From an uncultured Chitinophagaceae bacterium (GTDB taxonomy: Bacteria > Bacteroidota > Bacteroidia > Chitinophagales > Chitinophagaceae), in NCBI GenBank assembly GCA_903895845.1, contig CAITVK010000122.1, positions 28,062 to 92,061 on the forward strand: a stretch of 64,000 nt of DNA, read 5' to 3'. The notes beneath the pieces were generated by a model. The model was not told the origin of the DNA and did no database searches. It was given only the letters and a program-made list of their open reading frames with translations. Of the stretch, positions 9,692-18,640 are shown piece by piece. Numbering within the stretch: position 1 is the first letter of the stretch; every line of letters starts with the position of its first letter. Position numbers and translations under genes: made by a program.

Positions 9692-9842
9692 CAGGAAGTT
9701 AAATATCTTATCATGATAAGTAATCTTTCTGTGTTTGTATTATGAGTAGAAAGAAGCTTTAACATTCAATCTTTTCATTCTTGATATAATAGCGCTGTTT
9801 GAAGCGGAGCGTAATTAGAGTAAAAAAAAAACAAGTAGAATG

Positions 9843-9868
9843 ACCCATTTGAGTCTATGTGGGTTTTT
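9843..9868 (+). terminator. Weak terminator-like hairpin after dinB
   Basis: A short stem (acccat-type arm 9843-9847 with tgggt 9860-9864) followed by a run of five T. The stem is only about 5 bp, so the call is tentative. Confidence 0.35.
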
Positions 9869-9938
9869 AACAAAATAAATTCAGATTGGTTTGTCTAACA
9901 TTACTTCCAACTCATTCTCATAACTAATAAAAGGACAC

Positions 9939-9946
9939 TATATTTG
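9939..9946 (+). promoter_or_regulatory. -7 box TATATTTG upstream of ddl
   Basis: A perfect match to the Bacteroidota -7 consensus TAnnTTTG, 19 bp before the chosen ddl start. I see no good -33 TTG at the usual distance. If used, the 5' leader would be only about 10-15 nt. Confidence 0.4.
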
Positions 9947-9964
9947 GCACTCATACAGGAAGGA

Positions 9965-10948
9965 ATGAAAAAGAAGATTGCATTGGTTACGGGTGGTTAT
10001 AGTGGTGAGGCAGAAATTAGCTATAAAAGCGCTATCACAGTGGGTAATAACATTGATACAGATAAATTTGATAGCTACAAGATAGATATTACGCCAACCG
10101 AATGGGCATATATCAATGATAAAGGGGAACGCTCCCCAGTTAATAAAGAAGACTTTTCTATTACTGATACTGAGGGAAACAAAGTTACTTTCGATGCCAT
10201 ATTGCTTTGCATCCACGGAACCCCCGGGGAGGATGGTAAATTACAAGGCTACTTTGATATGCTAAAACTTCCCTACACCAGTTGTGATGTTGCTACTAGT
10301 GCCATCACTTTCAATAAACGATACACGGTTGCCATTGCTGCATTTGGTGGCATAAATGTTGCAAAGAGTCTACATCTTTTCAAACATACCCCTGTTTCTA
10401 ATGAAACTATATTGACTGCATTAAAGCTACCACTGTTTGTAAAGCCCAATAATGGGGGCAGTAGCTTAGGCATCAGTAAAGTAAATAGAACTGAAGAATT
10501 GGGTGCGGCACTGGACAAGGCTTTCAAAGAAGATGATCAGGTTTTGGTAGAGGAGTTTATTAAAGGGCGTGAGTTTACAATAGGTGTATTTAAGTCTAAA
10601 GGAATAATAACGACACTGCCAATCACAGAGATTATTACTAAGAAAGAGTTCTTTGATTATGAAGCAAAATATCAGGGACTGAGTGAAGAAATAACACCGG
10701 CTTCCCTTGATGCTTCCGATGCTGAGGCCATCAGCGAAGCCGCTTTGAAAGTATATAAGGTGTTGAATTGTAGGGGAGTGGTGCGGATAGATTTTATATT
10801 GAATGAAGCAGATAAGTTGCCTTATATGTTGGAAGTGAATACAGTGCCTGGGCAGAGTGCGGCTAGCATTATTCCGCAGCAAGTAGTGGCAATGAGTTGG
10901 AATTTGAAAGATTTTTATACAGCAATAATAGAAGAAGCAATTTTGTAG
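9965..10948 (+). CDS. ddl: D-alanine--D-alanine ligase
   Basis: An ATP-grasp enzyme making D-Ala-D-Ala for peptidoglycan precursors, cytosolic, 327 aa. Visible parts are KKIALVTGGYSGEAEISYKS at the N-terminus, the ATP-grasp segment LPLFVKPNNGGSSLGISKV, EEFIKGREFTIGV, and the metal/substrate region DFILNEADKLPYMLEVNTVPG. The start is the ATG at 9965: it follows a Shine-Dalgarno-like aggaagga, rare in this window, and the seven residues of a longer TTG frame lie on the -7 box. PASTA and rhodanese genes follow on the same strand. Confidence 0.95.
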   Translation: MKKKIALVTGGYSGEAEISYKSAITVGNNIDTDKFDSYKIDITPTEWAYINDKGERSPVNKEDFSITDTEGNKVTFDAILLCIHGTPGEDGKLQGYFDMLKLPYTSCDVATSAITFNKRYTVAIAAFGGINVAKSLHLFKHTPVSNETILTALKLPLFVKPNNGGSSLGISKVNRTEELGAALDKAFKEDDQVLVEEFIKGREFTIGVFKSKGIITTLPITEIITKKEFFDYEAKYQGLSEEITPASLDASDAEAISEAALKVYKVLNCRGVVRIDFILNEADKLPYMLEVNTVPGQSAASIIPQQVVAMSWNLKDFYTAIIEEAIL

Positions 10949-11010
10949 TTATGAGTTATGACTGATGAGTTATTGCTTTCACTTATAACCCATCAGTCAT
11001 AACTCATAAC
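10948..11010. repeat. Long palindrome made of GTTATGAG-type phrases
   Basis: Arms of 26 bp (10948-10973 and 10985-11010) pair with one mismatch around an 11-nt loop. The arm begins at the last base of the ddl stop. The arms consist of gttatgagttatg-type phrases that recur in many other spacers of this window. It could form a transcript hairpin between ddl and the PASTA gene, but there is no T-tract. Confidence 0.85.
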
Positions 11011-11026
11011 TCATAACTAAATAATT

Positions 11027-11845
11027 ATGGTTAAATTCATTACGTCAAAGCCTTTGTGGGTAAATATAACGGTAGCGGTTTTGGCAACTGCTGTAGTGAT
11101 ATTGTTTTTCTTTGTAAGCCTTAGCTGGATTACTGGTCATGGGAAATACGATAAAGTCCCCGATATTGTAGGACAGAATGTATATGCTGCCAAAAACTCA
11201 TTGGAAGCACAAGGATTTAGAGTAGAAGTGTCCGATTCTGTGTTCACAACAGCAGTTCCGGGGCTTACCATCACCAAACAGATTCCCGAAGGTGGAGCGC
11301 TTGTTAAGTATGGTCGTACTATTTACCTCACCATTAACAGGTCGGAAGCCCCTAAGATAGAAATGCCTAGCCTGATTGGGTTCTCCTTCAAAAGTGCAGC
11401 TTTGTACTTGGAAGGAATGGGACTGAAACTTGGCGACACAACCTACAAGCCAGATTTCGCACGTAATGCAGTACTAGAACAGTTATTCAACAAACAACCG
11501 ATTAAACCGGGTACACAGATTGCCATTGGTAGTACCATCAGTTTTGTATTGGGAAGTGGCGTTACAGATAGCATCATGAACATGCCCGATGTAGTGGGAC
11601 TCACTTTGAATGTAGCAAAGTCTAAGTTGGCTTTAATGAACCTTAGTGTTGGTAGTGTTGTTGCTATGGGCGATGTAAGTGATACACTGAATGCATTTGT
11701 GGTAAAACAGAATCCTGCCATATTCAGTGAAGCTATTGCAGGACAAAAAACAATAAACAAGATTAAACCCGGAAATTCTGTCGACCTGTACATCAGTACA
11801 ACAGCACCGGTAAAAGATTCGACTAATACATATCCACAACAATAA
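11027..11845 (+). CDS. PASTA domain protein, membrane-anchored
   Basis: A 272-aa protein with one N-terminal membrane helix (VNITVAVLATAVVILFFFVS, residues about 12-31) and three PASTA repeats outside the membrane: about 43-107 (KVPDIVGQNVYAAKNSLEAQ), 112-180 (MPSLIGFSFKSAALYLEGMG) and 187-260 (MPDVVGLTLNVAKSKLALMN). PASTA domains in other bacteria bind peptidoglycan fragments or D-Ala-D-Ala stem peptides. There is no kinase or transpeptidase domain. Placement next to ddl supports a cell-wall role. Confidence 0.88.
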   Translation: MVKFITSKPLWVNITVAVLATAVVILFFFVSLSWITGHGKYDKVPDIVGQNVYAAKNSLEAQGFRVEVSDSVFTTAVPGLTITKQIPEGGALVKYGRTIYLTINRSEAPKIEMPSLIGFSFKSAALYLEGMGLKLGDTTYKPDFARNAVLEQLFNKQPIKPGTQIAIGSTISFVLGSGVTDSIMNMPDVVGLTLNVAKSKLALMNLSVGSVVAMGDVSDTLNAFVVKQNPAIFSEAIAGQKTINKIKPGNSVDLYISTTAPVKDSTNTYPQQ

Positions 11846-11860
11846 ATAAATAGTATAACA

Positions 11861-12169
11861 ATGAAAGAGATTACAGTAGAAGCCTTGAAGGCGAGGATGG
11901 ATGCAGGTGAAAAGATTCACTTATTAGATGTACGTGAACCATCAGAATATGCAGAATTCAATATCGGCGGACAGTTGATTCCGTTGGGTAATATTCAGGC
12001 AATGGCTATTGATGAAATAGAAGATTTGCGTAATGAAGAAGTTATTATTCATTGTCGTAGTGGTAAAAGAAGCGCAACGGCTTGTGCCTTGCTCGAACAA
12101 TTTGGCTTCACCGATACTACCAACGTAGTAGGAGGGGTGTTGGCATGGCAAGAGAAGTTTGGAGGATAA
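11861..12169 (+). CDS. Rhodanese-like domain protein
   Basis: A single rhodanese domain of 102 aa without a signal peptide. It has LLDVREPSEYAEFNI and the active-site loop HCRSGKRSATA with the catalytic Cys. It may carry persulfide sulfur or act as a thiosulfate sulfurtransferase in the cytosol; the acceptor is unknown. It starts 15 bp after the PASTA gene, so co-transcription is likely. Confidence 0.9.
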   Translation: MKEITVEALKARMDAGEKIHLLDVREPSEYAEFNIGGQLIPLGNIQAMAIDEIEDLRNEEVIIHCRSGKRSATACALLEQFGFTDTTNVVGGVLAWQEKFGG

Positions 12170-12175
12170 GGGTTT

Positions 12176-12242
12176 ATTTTAAATTTTGAATGATGAGTTT
12201 TAAATTGTCGCTAAAAATTCTTGGTAATTCAAAATTTTAAAT
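12176..12242. terminator. Inverted repeat between converging genes
   Basis: Arms of 16 bp (12176-12191 and 12227-12242; attttaaattttgaat type) pair with one mismatch around a 35-nt loop. It lies between the converging rhodanese and methyltransferase genes and may terminate one or both. It is very AT-rich, so the terminator call is uncertain. Confidence 0.4.
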
Positions 12243-12248
12243 AAAAAC

Positions 12249-13409
12249 TTATAATCTAAAAAGAGCTGCATACATAGTGTCGGCTCTTTTTTTATGCCCT
12301 TCAATAATGGAAGCTGATACAAGTTGTAGTTGCGGAAATTGTTGTTGGATAAAGGCAACTATCGCTTCATTCTCTGCCGTAAATACCGAACAAGTGATAT
12401 AAAGAAAGTAACCGCCTGCCACTAGATGAGCAATAGAATGACTAACAATCTTTTGTTGTAATACATTGAACTGTTGGATAGATTCCTGCTTGAAATAGAC
12501 TAAATTCTCGGGTGTTCTGCCCCAAGTGCCACTCCCCGTACAAGGCGCATCACAGATTATCAAATCAAAATAATGCCCTTTTAGTTGTGGGATGTCAGTA
12601 GCTATATCTGCCACAAAAGATTGGTATCTTGTGATGCCCGCTCTTTCAAAGCGCTTCCGTAAATTTTGAATAATAGATGACCGCACATCGCTTGTAGTGA
12701 GATTTATACTCCCTAGCACATCTACAGCCATAATAGATTTTCCCCCACTTGCCGCACAACAGTCCCATACTTTCAGCGTCTTTTTACTATTTATAAGTGG
12801 CGCTAATAAATCGGCTACCTGTTGCGACGAATAGTCTTGTATCACCACTTCTTTGTCTACATCCAGTATCGTATCCAAGGATGTTGCATTGCTGATAGAA
12901 AGACAACTATCCGATAGCTCTATAAAACCAATGCCATTGGCCTGCAGTTTATTCTTTACCTGCTGAGATTTGTTTGGACGTATCCTGATAAATAAGTCGG
13001 GTTGTATCAGGTGCGATAAATTAAATCTAGCCTTGTCGATGCCTTCTTGAATTTCGTTTGTAAAAGGGAAAATATGTAACTGATTTAATTCGTCTAGCAG
13101 CGTAATTTTATCGGGTAATGGTAAATCTATCTTATTATTCCATTCCGGCTTTAGAAGTTTCAAAAGTTCACTCGAGGTTGTCCTGCAAAGGAAAAGTGAA
13201 ATGCCAATCCGCTCCTCAAAGGAACAAGTAACCGACTTTCCCAACCGATAATATTGATAAACAATAGAAGAAACCTCCCTTCTGTCTCTGCTGCCCATTT
13301 GCTTGCGCGTGGCAAAAAACTGCTTCAGCCAGATTGCTAATGGCAATTCTCCTTTATAGTTGGAGACTACTTCCTTGGCAGTATTCAGGTAAGAGTAATA
13401 TCGGCTCAT
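12249..13409 (-). CDS. RsmB/NOP2-family RNA (cytosine-5)-methyltransferase
   Basis: A 386-aa SAM-dependent m5C RNA methyltransferase. The SAM-binding motif I is VWDCCAASGGKSIMAVD. Motif IV DAPCTGSGTWGRTPE and motif VI ITCSVFTAENE carry the two cysteines typical of the Sun/NOP2 family. The N-terminal ~150 residues have no obvious match, so assignment to rsmB (16S C967) rather than another family member is inference. It converges with the rhodanese gene. Confidence 0.85.
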   Translation of the reverse strand: MSRYYSYLNTAKEVVSNYKGELPLAIWLKQFFATRKQMGSRDRREVSSIVYQYYRLGKSVTCSFEERIGISLFLCRTTSSELLKLLKPEWNNKIDLPLPDKITLLDELNQLHIFPFTNEIQEGIDKARFNLSHLIQPDLFIRIRPNKSQQVKNKLQANGIGFIELSDSCLSISNATSLDTILDVDKEVVIQDYSSQQVADLLAPLINSKKTLKVWDCCAASGGKSIMAVDVLGSINLTTSDVRSSIIQNLRKRFERAGITRYQSFVADIATDIPQLKGHYFDLIICDAPCTGSGTWGRTPENLVYFKQESIQQFNVLQQKIVSHSIAHLVAGGYFLYITCSVFTAENEAIVAFIQQQFPQLQLVSASIIEGHKKRADTMYAALFRL

Positions 13410-13532
13410 CCGGGTTGCTATGATTCATTCTTTTCTAAAACTCACATTCTTTCTGCTCCTATTGCTTTAATGAAAGTGATTCTCTATTTTAACTAAAACA
13501 ATAAGTGAAAGTCCAAAACTTCTTTCTAAATA

Positions 13533-13567
13533 AAAACGGCTAACCCATTCAATTGGTTAGCCGTTTT
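13533..13567 (-). terminator. Terminator after the FKBP lipoprotein gene
   Basis: A perfect 13-bp stem (13533-13545 with 13555-13567, arm aaaacggctaacc) with a 9-nt loop. On the minus strand it is followed by a T-rich stretch (TTTTTATTT). It lies 20 bp after the FKBP stop. Confidence 0.85.
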
Positions 13568-13586
13568 ATCAATATCAGTGCATCAA

Positions 13587-14513
13587 TTATTTATGACCGT
13601 GCATCATCATCTGTGGATTCATTCCAGAAGCCGCAGCAGCAGGTGGTGCCGGCGCAGGAGTAGCTACATCTACAATCTGTACATCAAATATAAGATTGCT
13701 GTAAGGTTTAATCGGGCCGCCGCCACGTTCGCCATAGCCCAACATTGCAGGAACAAGGATCTTGCCTCTACCTCCCTTCGCAAACAAACGCAAGCCTTCA
13801 TCCCAACCTGGAATTACTTTTCTTTCACCAACAATCACTTTAAAAGGTGGTGCACCTGCCTTGTCTATGTTGCTGTCAAAAACTTTTCCGTCAACAGTGT
13901 AACCTTTATACAAAACAGTCACTTCCTTGCCACTGTCTGCTTTATTGCTCAAGTCGCCAGCATTTTCAATAACAACTTCTGCACCACTTGGTGTTTTCTC
14001 TGTCTTATATCCTTTGGCGGCAGCATAAGCGTCCAGATCCTTTATTTCTCTTGCTTTCTCAGCTTCAAAAGCTTTGTTCATATAGTTGGATACGCCAGCC
14101 TGATTGTCAAAGGAAGCCAATATCTCTACCTTTCCTTTTATCGCGCCACCTTTTGTAAAGGTCTTGTCAAAGTCGGGGATAGCACCTAGATTCTTTAAAG
14201 TGTCAATACTTAAAGTGAAGTTGATTACGTCGCCTACAGCACACTTTGGCAATACTTCTGTAAAGTTATATTTGCCCAATTGAGCCGTGTCAAAACGAAA
14301 AGATACTGGAATCTTACCAAATGTATTGTTCAGGATCGAATCCTTACTACCCAACTTGAACTCTAGGTTCAGCACAACATAAGAACCATTCTTTAGTAGC
14401 GCCGTACTGCCACCCTTTGTTATTTTGTATGGCATCCCCGACTTCGTTTTGTCGAATTGATTGCAACTTACCAACACGATGGCAAGGGCTAAAACTGCTG
14501 TTAATTGTTTCAT
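13587..14513 (-). CDS. FKBP-type peptidyl-prolyl isomerase lipoprotein
   Basis: A 308-aa lipoprotein (MKQLTAVLALAIVLVSC, lipobox Cys17). The C-terminal FKBP domain spans about residues 165-285 (VTVLYKGYTVDGKVFDSN, VIPGWDEGLRLFAKGGRGKI, PAMLGYGERGGGPIKPYSNL). The N-terminal half, about residues 25-140, looks like a second degenerate FKBP-like domain (YVVLNLEFKLGSKDS, FTEVLPKCAVGDVINF). It probably assists folding of envelope proteins. The C-terminus is Ala/Pro-rich and ends MMMHGHK. Confidence 0.9.
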   Translation of the reverse strand: MKQLTAVLALAIVLVSCNQFDKTKSGMPYKITKGGSTALLKNGSYVVLNLEFKLGSKDSILNNTFGKIPVSFRFDTAQLGKYNFTEVLPKCAVGDVINFTLSIDTLKNLGAIPDFDKTFTKGGAIKGKVEILASFDNQAGVSNYMNKAFEAEKAREIKDLDAYAAAKGYKTEKTPSGAEVVIENAGDLSNKADSGKEVTVLYKGYTVDGKVFDSNIDKAGAPPFKVIVGERKVIPGWDEGLRLFAKGGRGKILVPAMLGYGERGGGPIKPYSNLIFDVQIVDVATPAPAPPAAAASGMNPQMMMHGHK

Positions 14514-14567
14514 TATCTGTAATTAAAATTTGTGTCCTTTCTTTTATTTTCTTGTAGTAAGGAACGG

Positions 14568-15575
14568 TTAGTGTAATTGTTGTTCGTATTCGGGTAAAAT
14601 CTTTTTAAATTTAGCTAATGTATCCTCCAGATTGGCATCACTTCTGCCTCCTGCTGCGTTAAAATGTCCTCCTCCCTCAAAGTGAATGCGTGCAAATGTA
14701 TTGACATCGAAGTCTCCTTTACTCCTGAAGCTCCATTTTCTCTCCTCATCTCGGTCAATCACAATAGCACCAAACTTAATTCCTTGCATCGAAAGTAGAT
14801 AATTCACCAACCCTTCCGTATCGCCTGTCTTGATCTCAAATCGTTTTAGATCCTGACTATATATGTACATAATAGCGGTATTATATTCATACAATACCTC
14901 CATCCTGTTCAATAAAGCAAAGCCAGTAAAACGTAATCGGTTCTCAAGCGAGCTGTCGAATATATTACTATGAATCTCAGAATGCTCCAACCCTATCTCT
15001 TTCAAATAAGCCACCATCAGGTGTACAGAAGCAGTGGTAGATGGAAAACGAAACGACCCAGTGTCTGTCATCACCCCCGTATACAGGCTCTTGGCAACGT
15101 CTAGGTTAATTTTATCTTGGTTGCCAGAAGCCACAATAAAGTCATAAACCATTTCGCAAGTACTGCTTTTTGTAGTAAGACTGATGCCATAAGTAAATTC
15201 TTCTTCTGCCGGCTGTTGATGATGGTCAATCAATACTTTAATGCAGTTAGCAGCAGCCAAAGGCTTTTCAAGATGCTTCGTACGGTGCAAGATGTTGAAA
15301 TCCAGGCAAAAAATAATGTCCGCTTCGTCTACAATAGCTTGTGCTTTATGTTTAAACTGCTCATAATTAATCACTAGATCCACGCCTGGCATCCAGTTAA
15401 GGAAGTCTGCCCAGTTAGTAGGCGAGATAACGGTGACTTTATGTCCCAGTTGAATCAGAAAATGATACAATCCCAACGAACTGCCCATCGCATCGCCATC
15501 AGGTTTCTGATGACACGTAATAACGATGTTGCTAGGTGTATTAAGTAAAGGAAAAAAACGACCGATTGCTTCCAT
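14568..15575 (-). CDS. DHH-family phosphoesterase, NrnA-like
   Basis: A 335-aa DHH/DHHA1 protein. The N-terminal metal motifs are VITCHQKPDGDAMGSSLGL, an Asp in FCLDFN and VLIDHHQQP. The C-terminal DHHA1 domain has GGGHFNAAGGRS. The family degrades short oligoribonucleotides and dephosphorylates 3'-phosphoadenosine 5'-phosphate (PAP), and may also act on cyclic-di-nucleotide products. It is separate from RecJ, which is present at 46852. Its start lies 375 bp from the next gene. Confidence 0.88.
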   Translation of the reverse strand: MEAIGRFFPLLNTPSNIVITCHQKPDGDAMGSSLGLYHFLIQLGHKVTVISPTNWADFLNWMPGVDLVINYEQFKHKAQAIVDEADIIFCLDFNILHRTKHLEKPLAAANCIKVLIDHHQQPAEEEFTYGISLTTKSSTCEMVYDFIVASGNQDKINLDVAKSLYTGVMTDTGSFRFPSTTASVHLMVAYLKEIGLEHSEIHSNIFDSSLENRLRFTGFALLNRMEVLYEYNTAIMYIYSQDLKRFEIKTGDTEGLVNYLLSMQGIKFGAIVIDRDEERKWSFRSKGDFDVNTFARIHFEGGGHFNAAGGRSDANLEDTLAKFKKILPEYEQQLH

Positions 15576-15950
15576 AAAGGCGGCAAATTTGCAGTATTCA
15601 ATCCAAACAGTGAAATTTCATTTGAAAGGTACATGGTATGGGGGTAATTTTAAAATGGTTTTTGCTGTAATCCGGGTATGTAGCGAAAAGTTTTAGGTGA
15701 CCCTGTAACTAATTTATATGACCTAAAGAAAGTTTTGAGTATTGTATTTATCCAGTGATACGGGGTGGTGATGTCTCAATTTTCAAAGAAGCTTAACGAA
15801 CAAGTATTGTAAAAGATAATCAAGGCGATCACACAAATTATTGATATAAGCTTCCATAACTAAGTGAAGGGAGTTGCTACTTTGTATATATATTATGTAA
15901 AAGCAACGCAAGGTTGAATTGATAAAATGAAATCGAAACAAGCAATTAAA
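15576..15950. other. Gene-free spacer
   Basis: 375 bp between the end of miaA and the start of the DHH gene. I see no ORF, strong hairpin or repeat. It should contain the DHH gene promoter. Confidence 0.4.
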
Positions 15951-16856
15951 TCAAGAATCAGCTATAATTTCCAATACCTGCTCTAAAACATCCCCCTGAT
16001 TAATAAACCAATTAAAGTCTGTATCTTTTTTAAACCAGGTCATCTGACGCTTGGCATAATTGCGGGTATTTATTTTTAGTTGATTGATAGCTTGCGGTAA
16101 AGAACATTCCCCATTGAAATGAGCAAAAAACTCTTTGTATCCTACCGTTTGTAATGCATTCAAATGCTGATAGGGCAACAGGCTTTTAACTTCCTCCAGC
16201 AAACCTGCCTCCATCATTTTATCTATTCGTGTGTTGATGTTTTCTACCAGTTGTGCACGAGGAAGTTCCAGTGCTATCTTAACTATATTGAAGGGACGCT
16301 CCACTTTTTGGTTACTACGATACTGATTAATAGATTTTCCGGTGGTAAGTACCACCTCCAATGCGCGCATGAGTCTTTGTGGATTTTGCTGCTCTGCTAT
16401 TGACCAAAAAGCAGGATCTTTCTCTGCTATTTCATTTTGTAACCAATGCAATCCCTCCGACTGATAGGAACTGATAATTTGTTCTCTCATCTCCGAAGGA
16501 ATAGTGGGCATTATGTCTATTCCTTCTGCAAAAGCCTTGATATACAAGCCTGTGCCGCCAACTAGTATGGCCACCGGGTTATTCTGAAAGATAGTACTTG
16601 TAGCTTCCAACGCATACTGCTCATAGATACCCGCGTTTACTTCGTCCTGAATAGAATGTGAATTGATAAAATAGTGATGTACTGCATTCAGTTCCGAAGG
16701 CGTTGGTTTGGCAACACCAATATTCAATTCCTTGAAACATTGCCTGCTATCCGCAGAGATAATCTCCGTGCCAAAATGCTTTGCCAAATCAATTGCCAAA
16801 GATGTTTTGCCAACAGCAGTAGGGCCAGCTATGATGATTACCGTGTTTTTCTGCAT
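15951..16856 (-). CDS. miaA: tRNA dimethylallyltransferase
   Basis: Transfers the dimethylallyl group from DMAPP to A37 of tRNAs that read codons starting with U. At 301 aa it has the normal length. The P-loop is IIAGPTAVGKTSLAIDLAK, followed by EIISADSRQCFKELNIG, GGTGLYIKAFAEG and QRLMRALEV, then the C-terminal LKINTRNYAKRQMTWFKKD. I chose the ATG at 16856 over a TTG three bases upstream. It lies 24 bp after the secreted unknown gene, probably in the same transcript. Confidence 0.95.
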   Translation of the reverse strand: MQKNTVIIIAGPTAVGKTSLAIDLAKHFGTEIISADSRQCFKELNIGVAKPTPSELNAVHHYFINSHSIQDEVNAGIYEQYALEATSTIFQNNPVAILVGGTGLYIKAFAEGIDIMPTIPSEMREQIISSYQSEGLHWLQNEIAEKDPAFWSIAEQQNPQRLMRALEVVLTTGKSINQYRSNQKVERPFNIVKIALELPRAQLVENINTRIDKMMEAGLLEEVKSLLPYQHLNALQTVGYKEFFAHFNGECSLPQAINQLKINTRNYAKRQMTWFKKDTDFNWFINQGDVLEQVLEIIADS

Positions 16857-16880
16857 CAAAAAGATTGACTAAATAATGAA

Positions 16881-17939
16881 CTAATACTCATTTTGCTGCT
16901 GAGGCTGTTGTTTGGGTTTCTTTGGGGGAGATTTCTTGTCGACCGGCTTATTGTTTTCTTTGTCTTCCTCCTGTTGCAGTACTTTATTTTTCTTAATCAT
17001 CTCATCCAGCTTGGTTTGATTCACATTGCCATCTTCATCTAATATAGCACTTTCAAGTGGAGCATTTCCATTCCCTAAAATTTGCGTTGGTAGTTTTGAT
17101 ACGTGTTCCCATCTGTCACCCGTCCATTTAAAGCCTTCATAACTTCCGTCAGGCACAAAAGTGTATGGGTTCTCTGGTTCCTCAGACTCACTACTCACAT
17201 GGTCGTAAACAATCATATTTTCATCTTTGTCGAAGTTAAGTTTTAGTCGTGCCTCTTTTTTGTATTCAACGCTATAACGATATAAAGTAGGCGCTTTTAC
17301 CGTATCCTTTTTTGAAGTTTCAAACTTGAAGTAATCCCCTCCAAAATGAGGAATTCCATCTTCATCGAAGGTTAATATTTCTATCCATTTCTTGTTACTG
17401 CGGGGGCCATTCTCGTCAAAGCCAAAAAGGGTATATATTTTCCTGTCGCCAACAGTATGCATTAATATGCGATAATAGATAGCGCCAATCCAGTTTCTGG
17501 TGTCTCTAACAGAATCATTTGGGTTCTTGGTAAAATCGGAAACGTCAAACAAAGGAAATAACTTCAAGCTGCCATCGCTAGTGTGCATCTGAATGGCGCC
17601 ACGCTGACGATAATAGGTATAATCGCGCATCATCTGCCAGGTAAAAATGCGGAAACTGCTGTCTGGAGCGTATATGGAAGAAACAGTCTGTATAGAATCG
17701 AAACGATAGGAAAAGGAGTTTTTTACTTTCAAAGCCTTTACAAAGCCTCGAGTGAAAAGACTGTCGGCAACAAAGCGCAGGTACCAATGCTTGCCATTAA
17801 TCATTTCATCGGAATACCCCTTGATGTCAGATTCTATTTTACGCAATTCTGTATGACTATCTGTTGTCTTATATCCCTGCTGTGAAAAGGCGGAACCAAC
17901 ACAACAAAAGAAAGCCAGATAGGAGAGGAGTTGTTTCAT
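16881..17939 (-). CDS. Secreted hypothetical protein, 352 aa
   Basis: No family recognised. It has a clear signal peptide (MKQLLSYLAFFCCVGSAFSQ). The mature part is mixed alpha/beta and ends in a Lys/Pro/Gln-rich low-complexity tail (KKSPPKKPKQQPQQQ). It looks like a periplasmic or surface protein conserved among Bacteroidota. It sits between the heptose genes and miaA on the same strand with short gaps, so it may be part of that transcript; function unknown. Confidence 0.8.
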   Translation of the reverse strand: MKQLLSYLAFFCCVGSAFSQQGYKTTDSHTELRKIESDIKGYSDEMINGKHWYLRFVADSLFTRGFVKALKVKNSFSYRFDSIQTVSSIYAPDSSFRIFTWQMMRDYTYYRQRGAIQMHTSDGSLKLFPLFDVSDFTKNPNDSVRDTRNWIGAIYYRILMHTVGDRKIYTLFGFDENGPRSNKKWIEILTFDEDGIPHFGGDYFKFETSKKDTVKAPTLYRYSVEYKKEARLKLNFDKDENMIVYDHVSSESEEPENPYTFVPDGSYEGFKWTGDRWEHVSKLPTQILGNGNAPLESAILDEDGNVNQTKLDEMIKKNKVLQQEEDKENNKPVDKKSPPKKPKQQPQQQNEY

Positions 17940-18006
17940 GCAACGGGTTTAATAAGCAACTAAGATAGCAGAAACAATTTGGATTTATTTATTGCGACTT
18001 TCAACT

Positions 18007-18564
18007 TTAGGATTTCGTTAATGCCTTGGCGAATGCAAGCAGGTCATCAAAACGAAAATCTACAGTAGGGTGGGGGTGTTCTGTATCGGGATTGGTAGTT
18101 GCTACAAATACGGTATTGATTCCCGCATTTCTACCAAACTTCATGTCACTGATTTTATTTCCCACCATGATACTCTTACTGAAATCGATGGATGGATAGT
18201 CTTTCTTTGCCTGAAAAGCCATTCCAGCATTAGGCTTTCTGTTAGGCGAATCATCTTCTAAATCAGCGCAGTAATAAATCTTATCTACCCTTCCGTTCTT
18301 CCCGTTAATAGTGGATAGCATATTGGTATGGATACGATTCAGGTCATCAACCGTCATTAGTCCTTTACCGACTCCTTTTTGATTGGTGACCATTACAATT
18401 ACGCCAAACTTGTCGTTCAATATTTCTAGTGCTTCCAACACACCATCATAGAAGGCAAACTCCTCCCAATTCCGGATATAGTCCGCCTTCTTTTCGTGGT
18501 TAATTACGCCATCCCTGTCTAGGAAGAGTGTCCAGCTTTTATCTATTAAGTTTAAATCAATCAT
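18007..18564 (-). CDS. HAD phosphatase, heptose-1,7-bisphosphate 7-phosphatase-like (GmhB/HddB)
   Basis: A 185-aa HAD-IIIA phosphatase with motif I LFLDRDGVINHEK, motif II VMVTNQKGVGKG, and motif III/IV around NRKPNAGMA and MVGNKISDM. The context (isomerase, kinase, nucleotidyltransferase) indicates removal of the 7-phosphate from D-glycero-manno-heptose 1,7-bisphosphate. Two oddities: the zinc-binding Cys/His loop of Escherichia coli GmhB is missing, leaving one Cys in YYCADLEDD, and motif IV reads GNK where GDK is usual. The second Asp of that motif (SDM) is kept, so activity is plausible. Confidence 0.82.
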   Translation of the reverse strand: MIDLNLIDKSWTLFLDRDGVINHEKKADYIRNWEEFAFYDGVLEALEILNDKFGVIVMVTNQKGVGKGLMTVDDLNRIHTNMLSTINGKNGRVDKIYYCADLEDDSPNRKPNAGMAFQAKKDYPSIDFSKSIMVGNKISDMKFGRNAGINTVFVATTNPDTEHPHPTVDFRFDDLLAFAKALTKS

Positions 18565-18573
18565 AAATAATTG

Positions 18574-18640
18574 TTAGTCGTAAGTGGTAAGTCGTAAGTA
18601 AAGCAAAGAACCTAATACCTATTACTTAATACTTAAGAAG
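18574..18640. repeat. Interspersed TAAGTCGTAA-type phrases
   Basis: A spacer composed of phrases such as agtcgtaagtggtaagtcg, followed by acctattacttaatactt. It belongs to the phrase family seen at many junctions in the window. It runs into the 3' end of the nucleotidyltransferase gene. Confidence 0.6.
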
